Below are positions 47,762-58,630 of a stretch of 64,000 nt of DNA, in pieces. The position numbers and the translations under genes were made by a program. Source of the stretch: Drosophila pseudoobscura (lineage: Eukaryota > Arthropoda > Insecta > Diptera > Drosophilidae); contig NC_046679.1 of assembly GCF_009870125.1 (NCBI RefSeq), positions 11,284,001-11,348,000 on the forward strand, in the 5' to 3' direction. Under the pieces are notes generated by a model. That model had not been told where the DNA came from, searched no databases, and saw only the letters and a list, made by a program, of their open reading frames with translations. The stretch's first letter is position 1. Each line of letters begins with the position of its first letter.

Positions 47762-50187
47762 ATGACGGACGCCGCAGGCAACGCACTGGCCGAGAAGGGG
47801 CTGCCGGAGATGAAGGGATGGCTGCTAAAGTGGACCAACTACATCAAGGGCTACCAGCGGCGATGGTTCGTCCTGTCCAAGGGCGTGCTCAGCTACTACC
47901 GCAACCAGTCGGAGATAAACCACACATGTCGCGGCACCATCTCGCTGCACGGTGCCCTCATCCACACAGTCGACTCGTGCACCTTTGTCATCTCGAACGG
48001 CGGCACGCAGACATTTCACATCAAAGCGGGCACCGAGGTGGAACGACAGTCCTGGGTGACGGCCCTCGAGCTGGCCAAGGTCAAGGCCATTCGGGCGATA
48101 GAGAGCGAGGAAGAGGAGGAGGAGGAGACGGCCCAGGTGGTGCCCAGCCAGGAGATCAGTTCGGTGGTGCGGGATCTCACCGAGCGGCTGGAGAACATGC
48201 GCACCTGCTACGATCTGATCACTAAGCACGGAGCCGCCCTGCAGCGGGCCCTCAACGATCTGGAGTCCAACGAAGAGGAGTCGCTGGCCAGCCGCACAAA
48301 AATAGTCAACGAGCGGGCCACGCTCTTTCGGATAACATCGAATGCGATGATCAATGCTGGCAATGACTATCTCCATTCGGCCGAGGCGCAGGGTCACAAG
48401 TGGTCCAAGATGCTCCACCACGAGCGCGAGCAGCGCCAGAAGCTCGAGGAGATCATCGAGCAGATGGCCAAGCAGCAGTCCCAGATGGAGCAGGCCGCCG
48501 TCCTGGTGCGCCAAAACAAACCCGTTCCGCCCATGGTCTCGTCCAGCACCACAATGTCCCTGAACGCTGGCGGCAGCAGCTCCAACACGGCTCTAACCTC
48601 CGACGACGAGGTGGAGTTCTTCGACGCCTTGGAGCACGCCTTACCCGGGGATGGCACCTTCATCCTGAAACTGAACAAACGACGCAGCAGCTCCGAGGAC
48701 CAGTTCGATGGCCAGACGGGCAGCTCCTCGGAGAGCGACGAACAGAAGCGCACCATCAAAACCATCCAACAGGTCTGTCTGGTGAGTGCGCCCCGCGTTG
48801 CCTCCGGTGGAGGGACCTACGTGGACGACGAAGACGATGTGGATCGAGCCGCCCAGTTGGAGAACAGTGAGTCGCGGGTTAGCAGTACCAGGAGCAACAG
48901 GCCGGTGAAGGTTCGCCGCCAGAGGGTCCCCGACAAGCCCAACTATCCCCTGAGCCTGTGGTCCATCATGAAGAACTGCATTGGCAAGGATCTGTCGAAG
49001 ATCCCCATGCCCGTGAACTTCAACGAGCCGCTCTCCATGCTCCAGCGCCTGGTGGAGGACTACGAGTATTCGGACATACTCGATCAGGCCGCCAACTGCA
49101 AGGATGCGTGCGAACAGCTGGCCCATGTAGCCGCCTTCACCGTCTCCGCGTACGCAACGACAACGAACCGCACGGGCAAACCGTTCAATCCACTGCTCGG
49201 CGAGACCTATGAGTGCGATCGCATGGACGATTTCGGCTGGCGCTGCCTGGCCGAGCAGGTCTCCCATCATCCCCCAGTCGCGGCGCTCCACTGCGAGAGC
49301 ACCAAATGGGTCTGCTGGCAGGAGTTCTCGATGACCAGCAAGTTTCGCGGCAAATACGTTCAGGTTTGTCTCCAATGGCTACTATGTTCTACATTCGATT
49401 GAAACGTCATTGTTTTCGTTTTTCTTGTTTGTTTCAGATAAATCCCTTGGGCGGGGCCTATGTGCACTTCCCGAACAGCGGCAACCGCTACTCCTGGCAC
49501 AAGGTGACCACCACCGTAAACAACATAATCGTGGGCCGCTTGTGGGTGGACCAGCACGGGGAGATGGAGATAATCGGCTCCCATGCGTCGCAGGGCAACA
49601 AGTGCATCCTGAACTTCATCCCGTACTCGTACTTCAGCCGCGAGGTGCAGCGGAGCGTCAAGGGCGTGGTTATGAATCAGCGCAACGAGGTCAAGTGGGT
49701 GATTCGCGGCACCTGGGATGCCCAGATCGAGATTGCGCCCGTCCTCAAGACATCGGGCACTCCGGACAGCCCCACATACACCACGGGCGAGTACAAGGTG
49801 GCATGGGAGCGCCGTCCCGCACCGGCCGATTCGGATAAGTACTACAATTTCACGACACTGGCCTGCCAGCTCAACGAGGAGGAGGAGGGTGTGGCGCCAA
49901 CGGACTGCAGACGACGTCCCGACCAGCGGCTGATGGAGCAGGGCAACTGGGATGAGAGCAACAACGAGAAGCTGCGTCTCGAGGAGAAGCAGCGCACGGT
50001 GCGCAGGCAGCGGGAGAGCGAAGCAGAGCATGCGGCATCCGAGGGCAGACCCTATCCGGCCTACGAGCCCATGTGGTTCAAGCGCGAGAAGGAGGAGGAC
50101 AGCGAGAACTTTGTCCATGTTTACAAGAACACCTACTGGGAGGCCAAGGAGGCGCAGGACTGGAGCGGCTGCCCCGACATCTATTAA
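47762..50187 (+). CDS. Osbp: Oxysterol-binding protein
   Basis: Transfers sterol, probably in exchange for PI4P, at ER-Golgi contact sites. Two coding exons (47762-49363 and 49438-50187) give 783 residues, the size expected for fly Osbp. A PH domain occupies about residues 15-110 (starting KGWLLKWTNYIKGYQRRWFV). A coiled-coil-like stretch lies near 205-245. A FFAT motif, EFFDALE preceded by acidic residues, lies at about 285 and would bind VAP in the ER. The lipid-binding ORD follows, with the family signature EQVSHHPP near residue 498. The reading frame is open for at least 39 codons before the ATG, but no upstream ATG was found, so 47,762 is taken as the start. The single intron has a GTTTGT donor. 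Confidence 0.95.
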
Positions 50188-50774
50188 TCTACAGCAATTA
50201 CACGCAACACAGAGGACAGCCTTAGCAAAAAATATTCTAAAAAGATTTCTTCAGCCTCGAAACACGCGCAGAAACATCCATTGCATCATATACACACACA
50301 CCTAGTATACTATGGAACTAATCTGTGTAACAACATTCTTCGATCTAGTGGATATATAGTACTATAAATTGAACGGCCTGTAACGTAGCTAAAGCCCCAA
50401 CCCGCCTTCCACCACCTTCGGGAATCTTCAACGAAATCTATTCTCTTCTGTTGTTCTCTTTTGGTTATTCTCTTCCCCTTCGCCTTCCACGAGCATTTGC
50501 TTTTCCAAATACTACCTTGCAGACTTACGGCACAACCCATTTGTATCCGTAGAGATCCTTCCTATCCTTGTGTGCAAGTGGAACACCCCCATCCACTCTA
50601 AGCCCCCCACCCGCGTTCCTCCGGGTTCGTTTCGTTCCTCCTTTATCTGCAGAAATCATGTTTTACATTTTGTTGTGTATATAAATATATCTATATCAAA
50701 CGGAATTGGAGAGGACAAGAAAGAATGAGAGAATCGAATCGAGGGAATATGTTAAATGTTATAAATTTATGCAA

Positions 50775-50780
50775 TTTATT
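50775..50780 (-). terminator. Poly(A) signal of the M3-like gene
   Basis: AATAAA on the minus strand, about 230 bases past the stop at 51,012. It lies just upstream, in plus-strand terms, of the Osbp poly(A) signal, so the two convergent transcripts probably overlap at their 3' ends. Confidence 0.45.
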
Positions 50781-50796
50781 ATTAAAGTATTATTTA

Positions 50797-50802
50797 AATA
50801 AA
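50797..50802 (+). terminator. Poly(A) signal of Osbp
   Basis: AATAAA about 610 bases past the Osbp stop codon, followed by a GT-rich run (about 50,812-50,824) as expected for a cleavage site. Confidence 0.6.
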
Positions 50803-51011
50803 GCAACAATTGTGTGTGTGTGGTTCAACTCGCAGAAAAGACACCTGAACACCTGTCCGATAAGATCCACAGGCGCACCTGCACCTGCCGACTGACTCAT
50901 TATCACTTTATCCATCGATTAGGCGGTGTCAAGTGTTATCAACTAAAACTAAACTACACAGAAGATAACAGGGCTGCCGCGGGTCAGGCCGCACTCGCCT
51001 CGCATTGTTAA

Positions 51012-53272
51012 TCAATTATTTTCGGTGGTCTGCGATGGAGCGAATATGTCCAGAGACTTGAGTAGGGCCTCCACCGAGGGATCGCGTCCCAGGAAGCGGC
51101 GGAACACCTCTGCTGTTGGCACCGAGCCGCCGGAACTGAGGAACGTCTGCTTGTATCGCTTGCCCACGGCCGCATAGTTCTCGTCGCTGCGTTGCGCCGC
51201 GAAGCTGCTCGAGATGTCGGCGGCAATCATCTTGGAATACAAATGACTGAATTGGGCGGCTGCCCAGTCGCCGGAGAATATGTCAGTCATGGAGCAGGGG
51301 TGGGCGTCCTTCTTGTCCAGCGGCATGCAGTGGTAGACGGGCCACAGTTTGCGCACGATATCCAGCCAAAAGGCATTGGAGCGATGCAGCTCCAAATCGA
51401 GGTCGGCTAGATATAGCTCCTGGCAGAGCTGATACCCGCCCAGCTGGGTCTTCAGCAGCGGCATCTTCTGGGACAGGGCAGCGTCGATGGGCTCGTCGCT
51501 GGCATAGTGGCCGGAGAGGCTGCGCAGGACGGTGGGATCGTCGAGGAAATTGCTCATCACATAGCCGGACACCTGCGACGCGTCCCACTCGATGTTGGAG
51601 AGACCGGCCAGGTCGCTGTAGCCAGCCTGGGTGAGCAGATGCTGCAGTCCGCTGCCAAAGGTCTTGAACATCATCTGCAGGTCGTCGTAGCTGAGGAGCG
51701 GCACCTTGCCCTGCACAGGATCAGCAAAATTGAAGATCAGAGCACAGAGGGGCGTGAGACCGGCTGACTTGTTGCTGTTCCGTATGCCCACCATCCAGCC
51801 ATTGTTCCGACCGAAACGGTGCTCCTTGGAGAAGCAGTCGACATAGAAGCCACCCACGGGAGTCGAACCGTTGCTCACGTCTCCGTCGAAAACGTCGTAG
51901 AACTTGACGGCCGGATGCCAGACCTCAGCCTTGGGGTGCTCCACAATGCGGATGTTGAACAGCTTCTCGCTGAGCGAAAAGAGCCCCGAAATGACGCGCG
52001 GCAGGGGGAAGAACTCGCTTAGCTTCTCCTCCTGCAGATTGTGCTCGGCCACCAGCTGCTTGCGTCTCCAGTAGCTCACATCGTAGGCATCCAGCTTGTA
52101 ATCGCAGCCGCTGTCCTTGGCAAATTGTTGCAGCTTCTCGAGCTCCACGCTTTGTGCGGGACCCGCGAATTTCAGAAGCTTGGCGAAGATCTGCTTTAGA
52201 TTGTCGATACTGCCGGCCATTTTTGTCTGCATGGACATGTCCGCGTATGTGGGGTAGTCGAGAAGGTTGGCCTGTCGGTGGCGCAGGCCGCGGATCTTCT
52301 CCAAGTGCGTGCTGTTTTCCAGGGCCTTGTCCTGCTGCGCCGATGCCTTCAGGACATTGGCCCGCCACACGTTCCAGCGCTGCAGACGCTCCGGACAGTA
52401 CTTGAGGAAGCCCTCGACTATCTGCGGCTGCAGCGTCACCTTCCAAGGACCCTCCAGCGGCTGGCTGGGATCACGTGCCGTGGCCTCCAGCAGTGCGGGT
52501 GGAAAATCACGCACCAGCTGGAAATCGTTCACGGCATGGCCGAACGAGTGCACGGCCATGGTGACCTTGTTCTTGTAGCTGGCTCGCTCGCGACCCAGCT
52601 GCGTCAGCAGCTCCTTGAGCCCGTCCTGCGAGTCCTTGCTCAGCATCAGGCCATTCAGCTTGCCCTCCAGCAAGTACTTCTGCCGCATTCGCTGCTCACT
52701 CACTCCAGCGGCGGCCACTCCTTCCTGCTGAAGCAGCGCATTGTAGACAGTCTTGTTGCAGTACTTGGCGGCGCGTGCGTTGCGCGCCCGTTCGTGTATG
52801 TTCATGTACGACTTCGTGGGGATCAGCGTACTGTTGCCCAAGTAGAGGGCCTTGGCCACGCCCCAGGTCGTCTCCAGAGGTCCGGTGACTGCATCAAGCT
52901 CCCCGAAGATGGCCGCACTGTCGATCCGCTTGCCACTCATAATTTCCTGCTCCAGAACCTTGACAGACTTCTCGACGGCCGACGCCTGCTGTCCGATGGC
53001 TCCCAAGCACATCTCGATGGTTATGTCACTGAATGCAGGCAGTCCATCCGGCTTCAGCACGCCTTCGCCCAAGGGCCCCTCCTCGCCGATTTCGGGTACA
53101 CTTAAGCACGGGGTAAGAAGAGGTCGTTTCAGTATTTGGGGACTACTATTATAGAACTAAATACTTACAGCACGATGTAGCCCGGCCGGCAATGTGAGGT
53201 GTGCAACAGACTGCGCTGAGCGGCCTGCGCTGGGCAGAGGAACAGGCGACGCTGTCGCAAAATGTTCATCAT
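51012..53272 (-). CDS. OpdA-like M3 oligopeptidase homologue lacking zinc ligands
   Basis: Two exons (53272-53169 and 53100-51012) encode 730 residues. The N terminus (MMNILRQRRLFLCPAQAAQR) is basic and lacks acids, as in a mitochondrial targeting peptide. Body and length match the M3A family of oligopeptidase A, thimet oligopeptidase and plant organellar oligopeptidase. The region after LLSYDDLQMMF aligns without gaps to the active site, down to WDA and a SGHY motif. The catalytic HEFGH is replaced by KTFGS (K514, T515, S518), and the third zinc ligand, Glu, is replaced by Gln at 544. Both zinc histidines, the catalytic glutamate and the distal glutamate are therefore gone. With an intact, long frame it is best read as a pseudo-peptidase, perhaps peptide-binding or a scaffold in mitochondria; that role is inference. 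It converges on Osbp. It may correspond to fly CG11771, from memory only. Confidence 0.85.
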
Positions 53273-53376
53273 GTTCACTTACGCAATTATTCAGCTAGAT
53301 ATTTACAAATCCTAAATGCGTATTCCCGAATTTATAACAAAAAAAAAACGCTGGGGCCCAGGCGTAGAGTGTCAAA

Positions 53377-53412
53377 CAGTGTGACCGCGGATTAATCGTT
53401 AAAATATACCGT
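53377..53412 (-). promoter_or_regulatory. Core promoter of the M3-like gene: Motif 6 and Motif 1
   Basis: Read on the minus strand, ACGGTATATTTT (53,412-53,401) fits Motif 6 and GGTCACACTG (53,386-53,377) fits Motif 1. The order is the same as upstream of Osbp. The ATG is only about 105 bases further on. Confidence 0.7.
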
Positions 53413-53515
53413 CTCACTTTAAAAAAAACCTAAATATTCCTCGATTTCGCTATTCCGTCGAATATTATTAGCTAGATAGAAGAGTTAGCCATTCCCACAT
53501 AATTTTATCCAATTA
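53383..53515 (-). mobile_element. Dispersed promoter-proximal repeat, M3-gene copy
   Basis: Minus-strand sequence from ATTGGATAAAATTATGTGGG onward aligns with the Osbp and NuSAP copies through CTATCTAGCTA and ATTCGACGGAATA. It lacks about 30-50 bases present in the others before the promoter motifs. It lies directly upstream of the gene, in the same orientation relative to it as the other copies. Confidence 0.6.
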
Positions 53516-54028
53516 ATGACTGGCTTAATTTAAACACTTTTGTTGGATTTCTATATACCTTTGAAAATGAAATTTAATAGATTAATGAAGTTGGAAAAAA
53601 TATACCATTATATACCGTAAATATACCATCGGTTCAATTTTGACCGCCGATAAACAATAGAGATGGCAAAGTTTATGTTTTATAAATGTCCTTATGACAC
53701 TAGACTAGGATGCCTAGATTAAAAGTGGCTATCTACTGGCGAATATCCCGTGAAGAAATTGTGGATATCTACGTTTAGTTTTTAATTTAGATTAAGCTAA
53801 ATTAATTTAATTGCCAGTTTTAGGTTTTTAATTTTTTATTTTTTTTATTTTATTTTTTTAGTTATTTTTTACTTTTTTTTATATGCCGAGCATAAGATAT
53901 ACACATAGAAAATTGAAATACGAATTATATAAACTAGAATTAAAATCAAACTGTAAATTAGCTTACAAAGTAATCCAACTTAGAGTTCATAACGGATGCA
54001 AGTAAAGGAACATACATAAATTAAATTT
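53516..54028. other. Intergenic DNA with A-rich tract 3' of the Trf4-like gene
   Basis: Contains several TATACC stretches (53,597-53,640) resembling Motif 6 on the minus strand. On the minus strand a long A-rich tract (about 53,882-53,826) lies some 150-200 bases past the stop of the intronless gene. It could be a decayed poly(A) tail of a retroposed copy. Confidence 0.45.
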
Positions 54029-55231
54029 TTAACATTCTAACATATTTGGAGCATTCGCATTGCCGTCAGTCGATTCACCCTCCGATGTGGACGTAGTACA
54101 AGGCTTCGAATCATTATACTGTGAGCTGCGTCGCCGCTTCAATATTTTTTCTGGAGACGGCGGCGATGGTGGGGGGCCAGAAGAGCTGCCGGAACTAACC
54201 AGATGGCGGAAATTGTAGTGTACCCAATCGCGGTAATTGATCACCTGCTGGGGGACTTCTACTATGCTATCCAGGATGGGCCCAGTTATCCTTGTCGGTT
54301 CAAGGTCCACCAGGCGGGATAGCTTCTGGAAAGCAGCTTCGAACATTTTCATTACACCCAAGGCTGCGTACGAGCTGCGTCCAATGTCGTTTGACGGTGT
54401 GATCGGGTCCTGAATGCTTAAAAAAGACTGCCAGTTATAGTTGCCCATGGTAGATCTCAGTTGTTCCTTCGTCTCACAGCCTCCCTTGCCGGTTACTGAA
54501 ATCGCGTACTTGTTGAAGTCAAATTTGCGGCCATAGTACTCCAGGAACTTGAGCAGCAGTATCCCCAGCCTGTTGTTATTGTTGTACTTTTTGTTGCTCT
54601 GCGATTGGTGCTGGAGAAAGCCGATGCACATGAGGGTTATGCCGTAGGATGAAATGCCTCCCGAGCGATAGACATCGTTCAATCCATGCATAGCCAGGAA
54701 CTGCTTCAGGACCATAACTAGCTTTGGCAAATCGGGAAACTCTTGAATTAAGTCCTTGATCAGCTCGGCTGCCTTCACGCCGGATCCCACATTGAAGCTA
54801 ATATCGAATTTGATTTGCGACACGCGCTCCGTGAACTTGACCACGGGGACTGCAGCTGTGTCCACCACGTTGACTGTTTGCGGATCCGCGACGCCGCGTG
54901 CCACAAGCTCACTCTCCAGCTCGTACAGTGGAGGAGTGTACCAGTAGCTTTTACGGTTCTCGACGACCAGATCAATGTCCGAAAGCGGCAAGTTCAGCCC
55001 GGTGCGAAAGGAGCCAAACACTTCCACACTGGCTCCTGGCCATATGGAGACCAGCATATCTTCGATGCAACGCACTGCTTCTGCGCGCAGATAGAATTCC
55101 GTCGCCGTGGATTGGATAAAGTTGTAGAAACCTTCTATTTCCAAGTGCAGCAGACTGAGCGCCGGAGTCCCATTGCCGTATAAGTTGTTGGCTAAGCGCC
55201 AAGGCTTCGATTGATTCTCCGCGTCACACAT
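54029..55231 (-). CDS. Trf4-2: Trf4-type non-canonical poly(A) polymerase, intronless
   Basis: Adds short oligo(A) tails to nuclear RNAs in TRAMP-like complexes, marking them for exosome decay (family role). One uninterrupted exon of 400 codons. The nucleotidyltransferase core has Gly-Ser at 73-74, the paired catalytic aspartates D85 and D87 in LPLSDIDLVV, and a third aspartate at D143 (KFDISF). The central domain contains GGISSYGITLM, the usual family motif. All catalytic residues are present, so it should be active. The tail is short, Ser/Pro-rich with a basic KRRRSS cluster. No intron, a compact length and an A-rich stretch downstream point to an origin by retroposition from an intron-bearing Trf4 gene. 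Flies have two such genes, and the short one is Trf4-2; assignment is by family and size only. Confidence 0.8.
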   Translation of the reverse strand: MCDAENQSKPWRLANNLYGNGTPALSLLHLEIEGFYNFIQSTATEFYLRAEAVRCIEDMLVSIWPGASVEVFGSFRTGLNLPLSDIDLVVENRKSYWYTPPLYELESELVARGVADPQTVNVVDTAAVPVVKFTERVSQIKFDISFNVGSGVKAAELIKDLIQEFPDLPKLVMVLKQFLAMHGLNDVYRSGGISSYGITLMCIGFLQHQSQSNKKYNNNNRLGILLLKFLEYYGRKFDFNKYAISVTGKGGCETKEQLRSTMGNYNWQSFLSIQDPITPSNDIGRSSYAALGVMKMFEAAFQKLSRLVDLEPTRITGPILDSIVEVPQQVINYRDWVHYNFRHLVSSGSSSGPPPSPPSPEKILKRRRSSQYNDSKPCTTSTSEGESTDGNANAPNMLEC

Positions 55232-56198
55232 GACAGATAGAGGTCCTTATTCTGCCACCAAAATCCAAGCCGTCTTCCAGAAATGTTATACTACTTATCC
55301 ACCTGCTTGTTGTTTTCACCAATTTTTTTTTTATGCGAAACGAAGCCGAAGCAGCGAAACGGCAACAGAATGAGAAAGAGATGCAGATAGGAAAAGGGGA
55401 AAAAAATGCCGGCACCGTTATATGTATAGGGATGCCAACTGCCTCGATTTTGATGCTGGACTGTGAACAAAAATTGCGCGAAATGAATGGAAACCCTATG
55501 ATATAATGTAGTAGAAAAATATATCCTGAATATCTGTAAAGATTTTAGAAACAATCAGAAAGGGCTGCTGCGACAACGCGTAGAAATAAAATGTGTTTGC
55601 ACGGTGTTCTTAATTGTCATTCTAGTTTTTTCTAGAAAAATATATATATCCATTGATTTATAAATAATAACGAGGGGAAACTATCGCTGTTCGTAAAAGG
55701 GACGAATTGCTCTGTAAGATAATACAGAGAGGTGCGATCTCCCAGCAATCTCTCTAAATTTTGCTCGTACTTATCATGAGGAGGAATTTTTTAAATACCC
55801 TTATAACAGTGTGATATCACAGGAGTCTGGATACAAAATTAAGTTGAACACCCTTTTGGGTGTTTCACACAACCAAGTTCACCACAAATCAATTACATCC
55901 CTACTCTCTTTGAGTACCGGGCATAGCTAAAAAATGACTAGCTAAAGCACGATTGTGCAGTGAATAATGCAAATGCCAGATCACGAATTGGAAGCCACGC
56001 ATAAACGTGGAAGCGATGACTGCAAGGAGAATTGCAAGACAAGGAATTCAAAAAACAATTAAGAGAGAAAATTAAAAACTTTAATGAATTTGTTAGCAGC
56101 ATGTTAAAGCCCCGCATTTCAAGGAACCGGAAAGATAAATCATATATGTATGTGTGCGTATTGTATGTGTAAAAGTAATTGAACAGTTAAATCTAAGA
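55232..56198. other. Intergenic DNA with several short hairpins
   Basis: Upstream of the Trf4-like gene and downstream of the NuSAP-like gene. Inverted repeats occur at 55,710-55,729 (CTCTGTA/TACAGAG), 55,811-55,820 (GTGATATCAC), 55,847-55,864 (AACACCC/GGGTGTT) and 55,995-56,010 (CCACG/CGTGG). No gene or known RNA family was recognised. Confidence 0.45.
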
Positions 56199-58463
56199 TT
56201 ATTCCTCCTCCAAGTGCCGACGATGCTGCATCTGTAGCTCAAAGCGACGATTTAAACGCACTCCCCGTATGAAATCTCCGGTCTTCTCCTTAGGGGCACT
56301 GGAGCTCTTGTACATTTCCATGTGTCGTTGGCGTCTCTCTGCCACTTTATCCTTAAACGCGGTTGGCTTCTGCGCTGTAGTCGGAGCAAATGTACTGGTA
56401 GCCGTAAATTTCTTGACCGCGGATGTTGATAAATTGAATGGTGGCTTCACCACTATGTTGCTGCCACTCTTCAAGGGCAACCGGGTTTGTGACGGCAGCT
56501 TTACCTCAGCGCCTGGACGGGGCTCAGGTAACTGCATTTTGAATGTGCATTCAGGCTGCTTGGTTACTGTCGGCTTGCTGGCCCAATCAATTTTCTTGAG
56601 AGCCCGTGGTCGGGAACGATCGCCAGACGCCAATTCACTGGAACTTGGCATCTTCTTCACGGATGATCCTGCTGCTTGTTTTGGCTTCAATCCTGAGCTA
56701 ATCAACTCCTTGGCGCGCAGTTCCTTGCGATTGAGGTGGTCCACCAAATTCTCCATCGTGGAAAAGTGCTTCTGATGAATGGCTGCAAAGTTTGGAAGCT
56801 TTGTTCGCTTCGTCACCTTGCACGGTGTGAGCACTTTGTTATTCTTAAAGAATTCTGAAAAGGAGAGCATATATTGTTGTATTTATCGGATACGCAAAAG
56901 GAAGTGATCGGTTGCCCTTACTTGGCGGGGGAATCCTGCTCCCCTTCGAGTGGCTCTCGTCCACAGACTTTGAGCGCTTGCGACGGCTTGTGACATCTGG
57001 AATAAGTTTTATAAGCATATGACACAAATGATTGCAAATATTCCAACTTACTGCTGGTGTTCAGACCCTCCCAGCGCTTATCAATGTCATGGACATGAGT
57101 GACTTCAATGGGACTACGGAACGAGACCGTTCTCGATTTGATATCTTCCCAAGTGGTGGCTGAATTTGAGCGTCGTTTCTTAATTTCTTTGCTTCCTAAT
57201 TGGGTGCCATTATCCGATGCCGCCACCGTCTTGGCGGATTTACGCGACTGGGACTTATAAGGTGTAGGGAATCGATAGCCCTTGGAACTTTTGGGACCTG
57301 ATGGGGTTGTGTTCGTCGCGAATTTAGTTAAATTCAAAAGTGTCTGGTCAAGATTATCCTCCGTTGTTAAAACAACTTTAATCGATGGCTTCACCGATGT
57401 ACTGGATTGCTCCGATTTGGTTACTACTGCATCTGTGATAACATTTTGTTCGTCACTCTTTCTTTCATCAGCGTCGAAGGTCGTGTTGAGCACAGATTTA
57501 TTTGGATCGGCAAGATCGTCATCGTCGAGCATAATCAGAGATGGCATTTCGCATTCAAAGTCATCTACCGCTGATTCGTGTTCGAATTGGTCCATAGGCT
57601 CAAGTGGACACAATCCCAGGTCATCCAATGTTGCATTATGGACGCCCTGTGCAGGTTGTTCAGTTGACACCACCTTTATTTCCTCTTTTTCATCGTTATC
57701 GGTCAGCGGGATCAAGGCCAGGTCCTTCACGTCCTTCAGAATTGGCTGTTTGGTTGATACTATGGCCTCCTCATCGGTTTCATCGGCTGTGATGTGTTCC
57801 ACTCCGAATGAAACTAAGCATTGTTCATCGTCATCACCCAGGTCTGAATCTTTTTTCTCGGAGTTAGTATCCTCTTGTATGGTTTCAGTGGAGGTCTTAT
57901 CACCATCTATATCTGAGGATGGCTCGACAACAACACTTAGTTTGACGACTTCGCCGTCTTTCTCTAACGCAGCGGTATTGACCTTACTAGAAGCGCGTTT
58001 GGACCTACGACTGCGCTTACGAGAATTGCGGCCCACTTCTGCGGCAGTCCACTTCTGAGTAGGTTGCTCCTCAGCATTCTCGTCCAATTCGACTACTTTG
58101 CTTCTTATTTCCTTGCTGGCAGAACGTAGCATAATATCGTCATAGTCGATCGCCGGTCGCACACTCTTGCGCGCACTGCGTCTCGGCGTTTCATTTGCCA
58201 GATGCTGTCTACTTGTTGGTGTTTTGGGAGGATCACGATTGGTTGGCGACTCCAATTCAGGGTTAGCTTTGTTTTTCTTACGACCGTGGCGAGTTTTCAT
58301 TGCCAATGGTGTATCTTGGTGTACAGCACTTCGTTTGGTATGTGGCGTCGGCGGCAGGACGCTCAAATCATCCTGATGCAGGTCTAGGAATTGTAAATGC
58401 ACGATATAGACTCCATGGAAAATACGTGTGTTCAACTTTCTGCTTACCAATGATCGATTCCAT
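56199..58463 (-). CDS. NuSAP-like nuclear/spindle protein (tentative)
   Basis: Four exons (58463-58448, 58383-57052, 56996-56922, 56854-56199) join in frame to 692 residues starting MESIIDLHQDD. Most of the protein is polar and low-complexity, with basic patches (KKNKANPE, RKRSRRSKR) and acidic stretches, as in a chromatin or spindle protein. The part encoded by the start of exon 4, LPNFAAIHQKHFSTMENLVD, resembles the segment of vertebrate NuSAP that reads roughly 'F.KLHE.HF.EMESID.YI'. NuSAP bundles microtubules near mitotic chromosomes. The likeness is short and the rest is unalignable by eye, so the family call is tentative. An apparent longer start with a hydrophobic leader (58,522) is ruled out because it is out of frame across the first intron. 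I do not recall the fly gene name. Confidence 0.6.
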
Positions 58464-58597
58464 TCCGAATTTTGTATAATATTTATAATGAAACAGCACA
58501 ATAACAAGAAAATGCCAAACAATCTTCCCGGGCTGTACGTTTATTTCAAAGCGTTAGAGATGTGTAACCAGTTTGACTTTTCGATAAGATAGACGGT

Positions 58598-58630
58598 CCG
58601 ACCCTCACAAAATATACCAAAATATGCCGT
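58598..58630 (-). promoter_or_regulatory. Motif 6-like promoter with diverged Motif 1
   Basis: Two tandem Motif 6-like sequences (ACGGCATATTTTGG and TTGGTATATTTTG) are followed by GAGGGTCGGACC, where the Osbp copy has GAGGGTCACACT. Motif 1 has therefore lost its ACACT core here. Whether this still serves as the start site is open. Confidence 0.5.

Noticed and set aside
58464-58522. Hydrophobic N-terminal extension of the NuSAP-like protein (MFGIFLLLCC)
   Set aside because: That frame does not continue in phase across the first intron. The ATG at 58,463 does.
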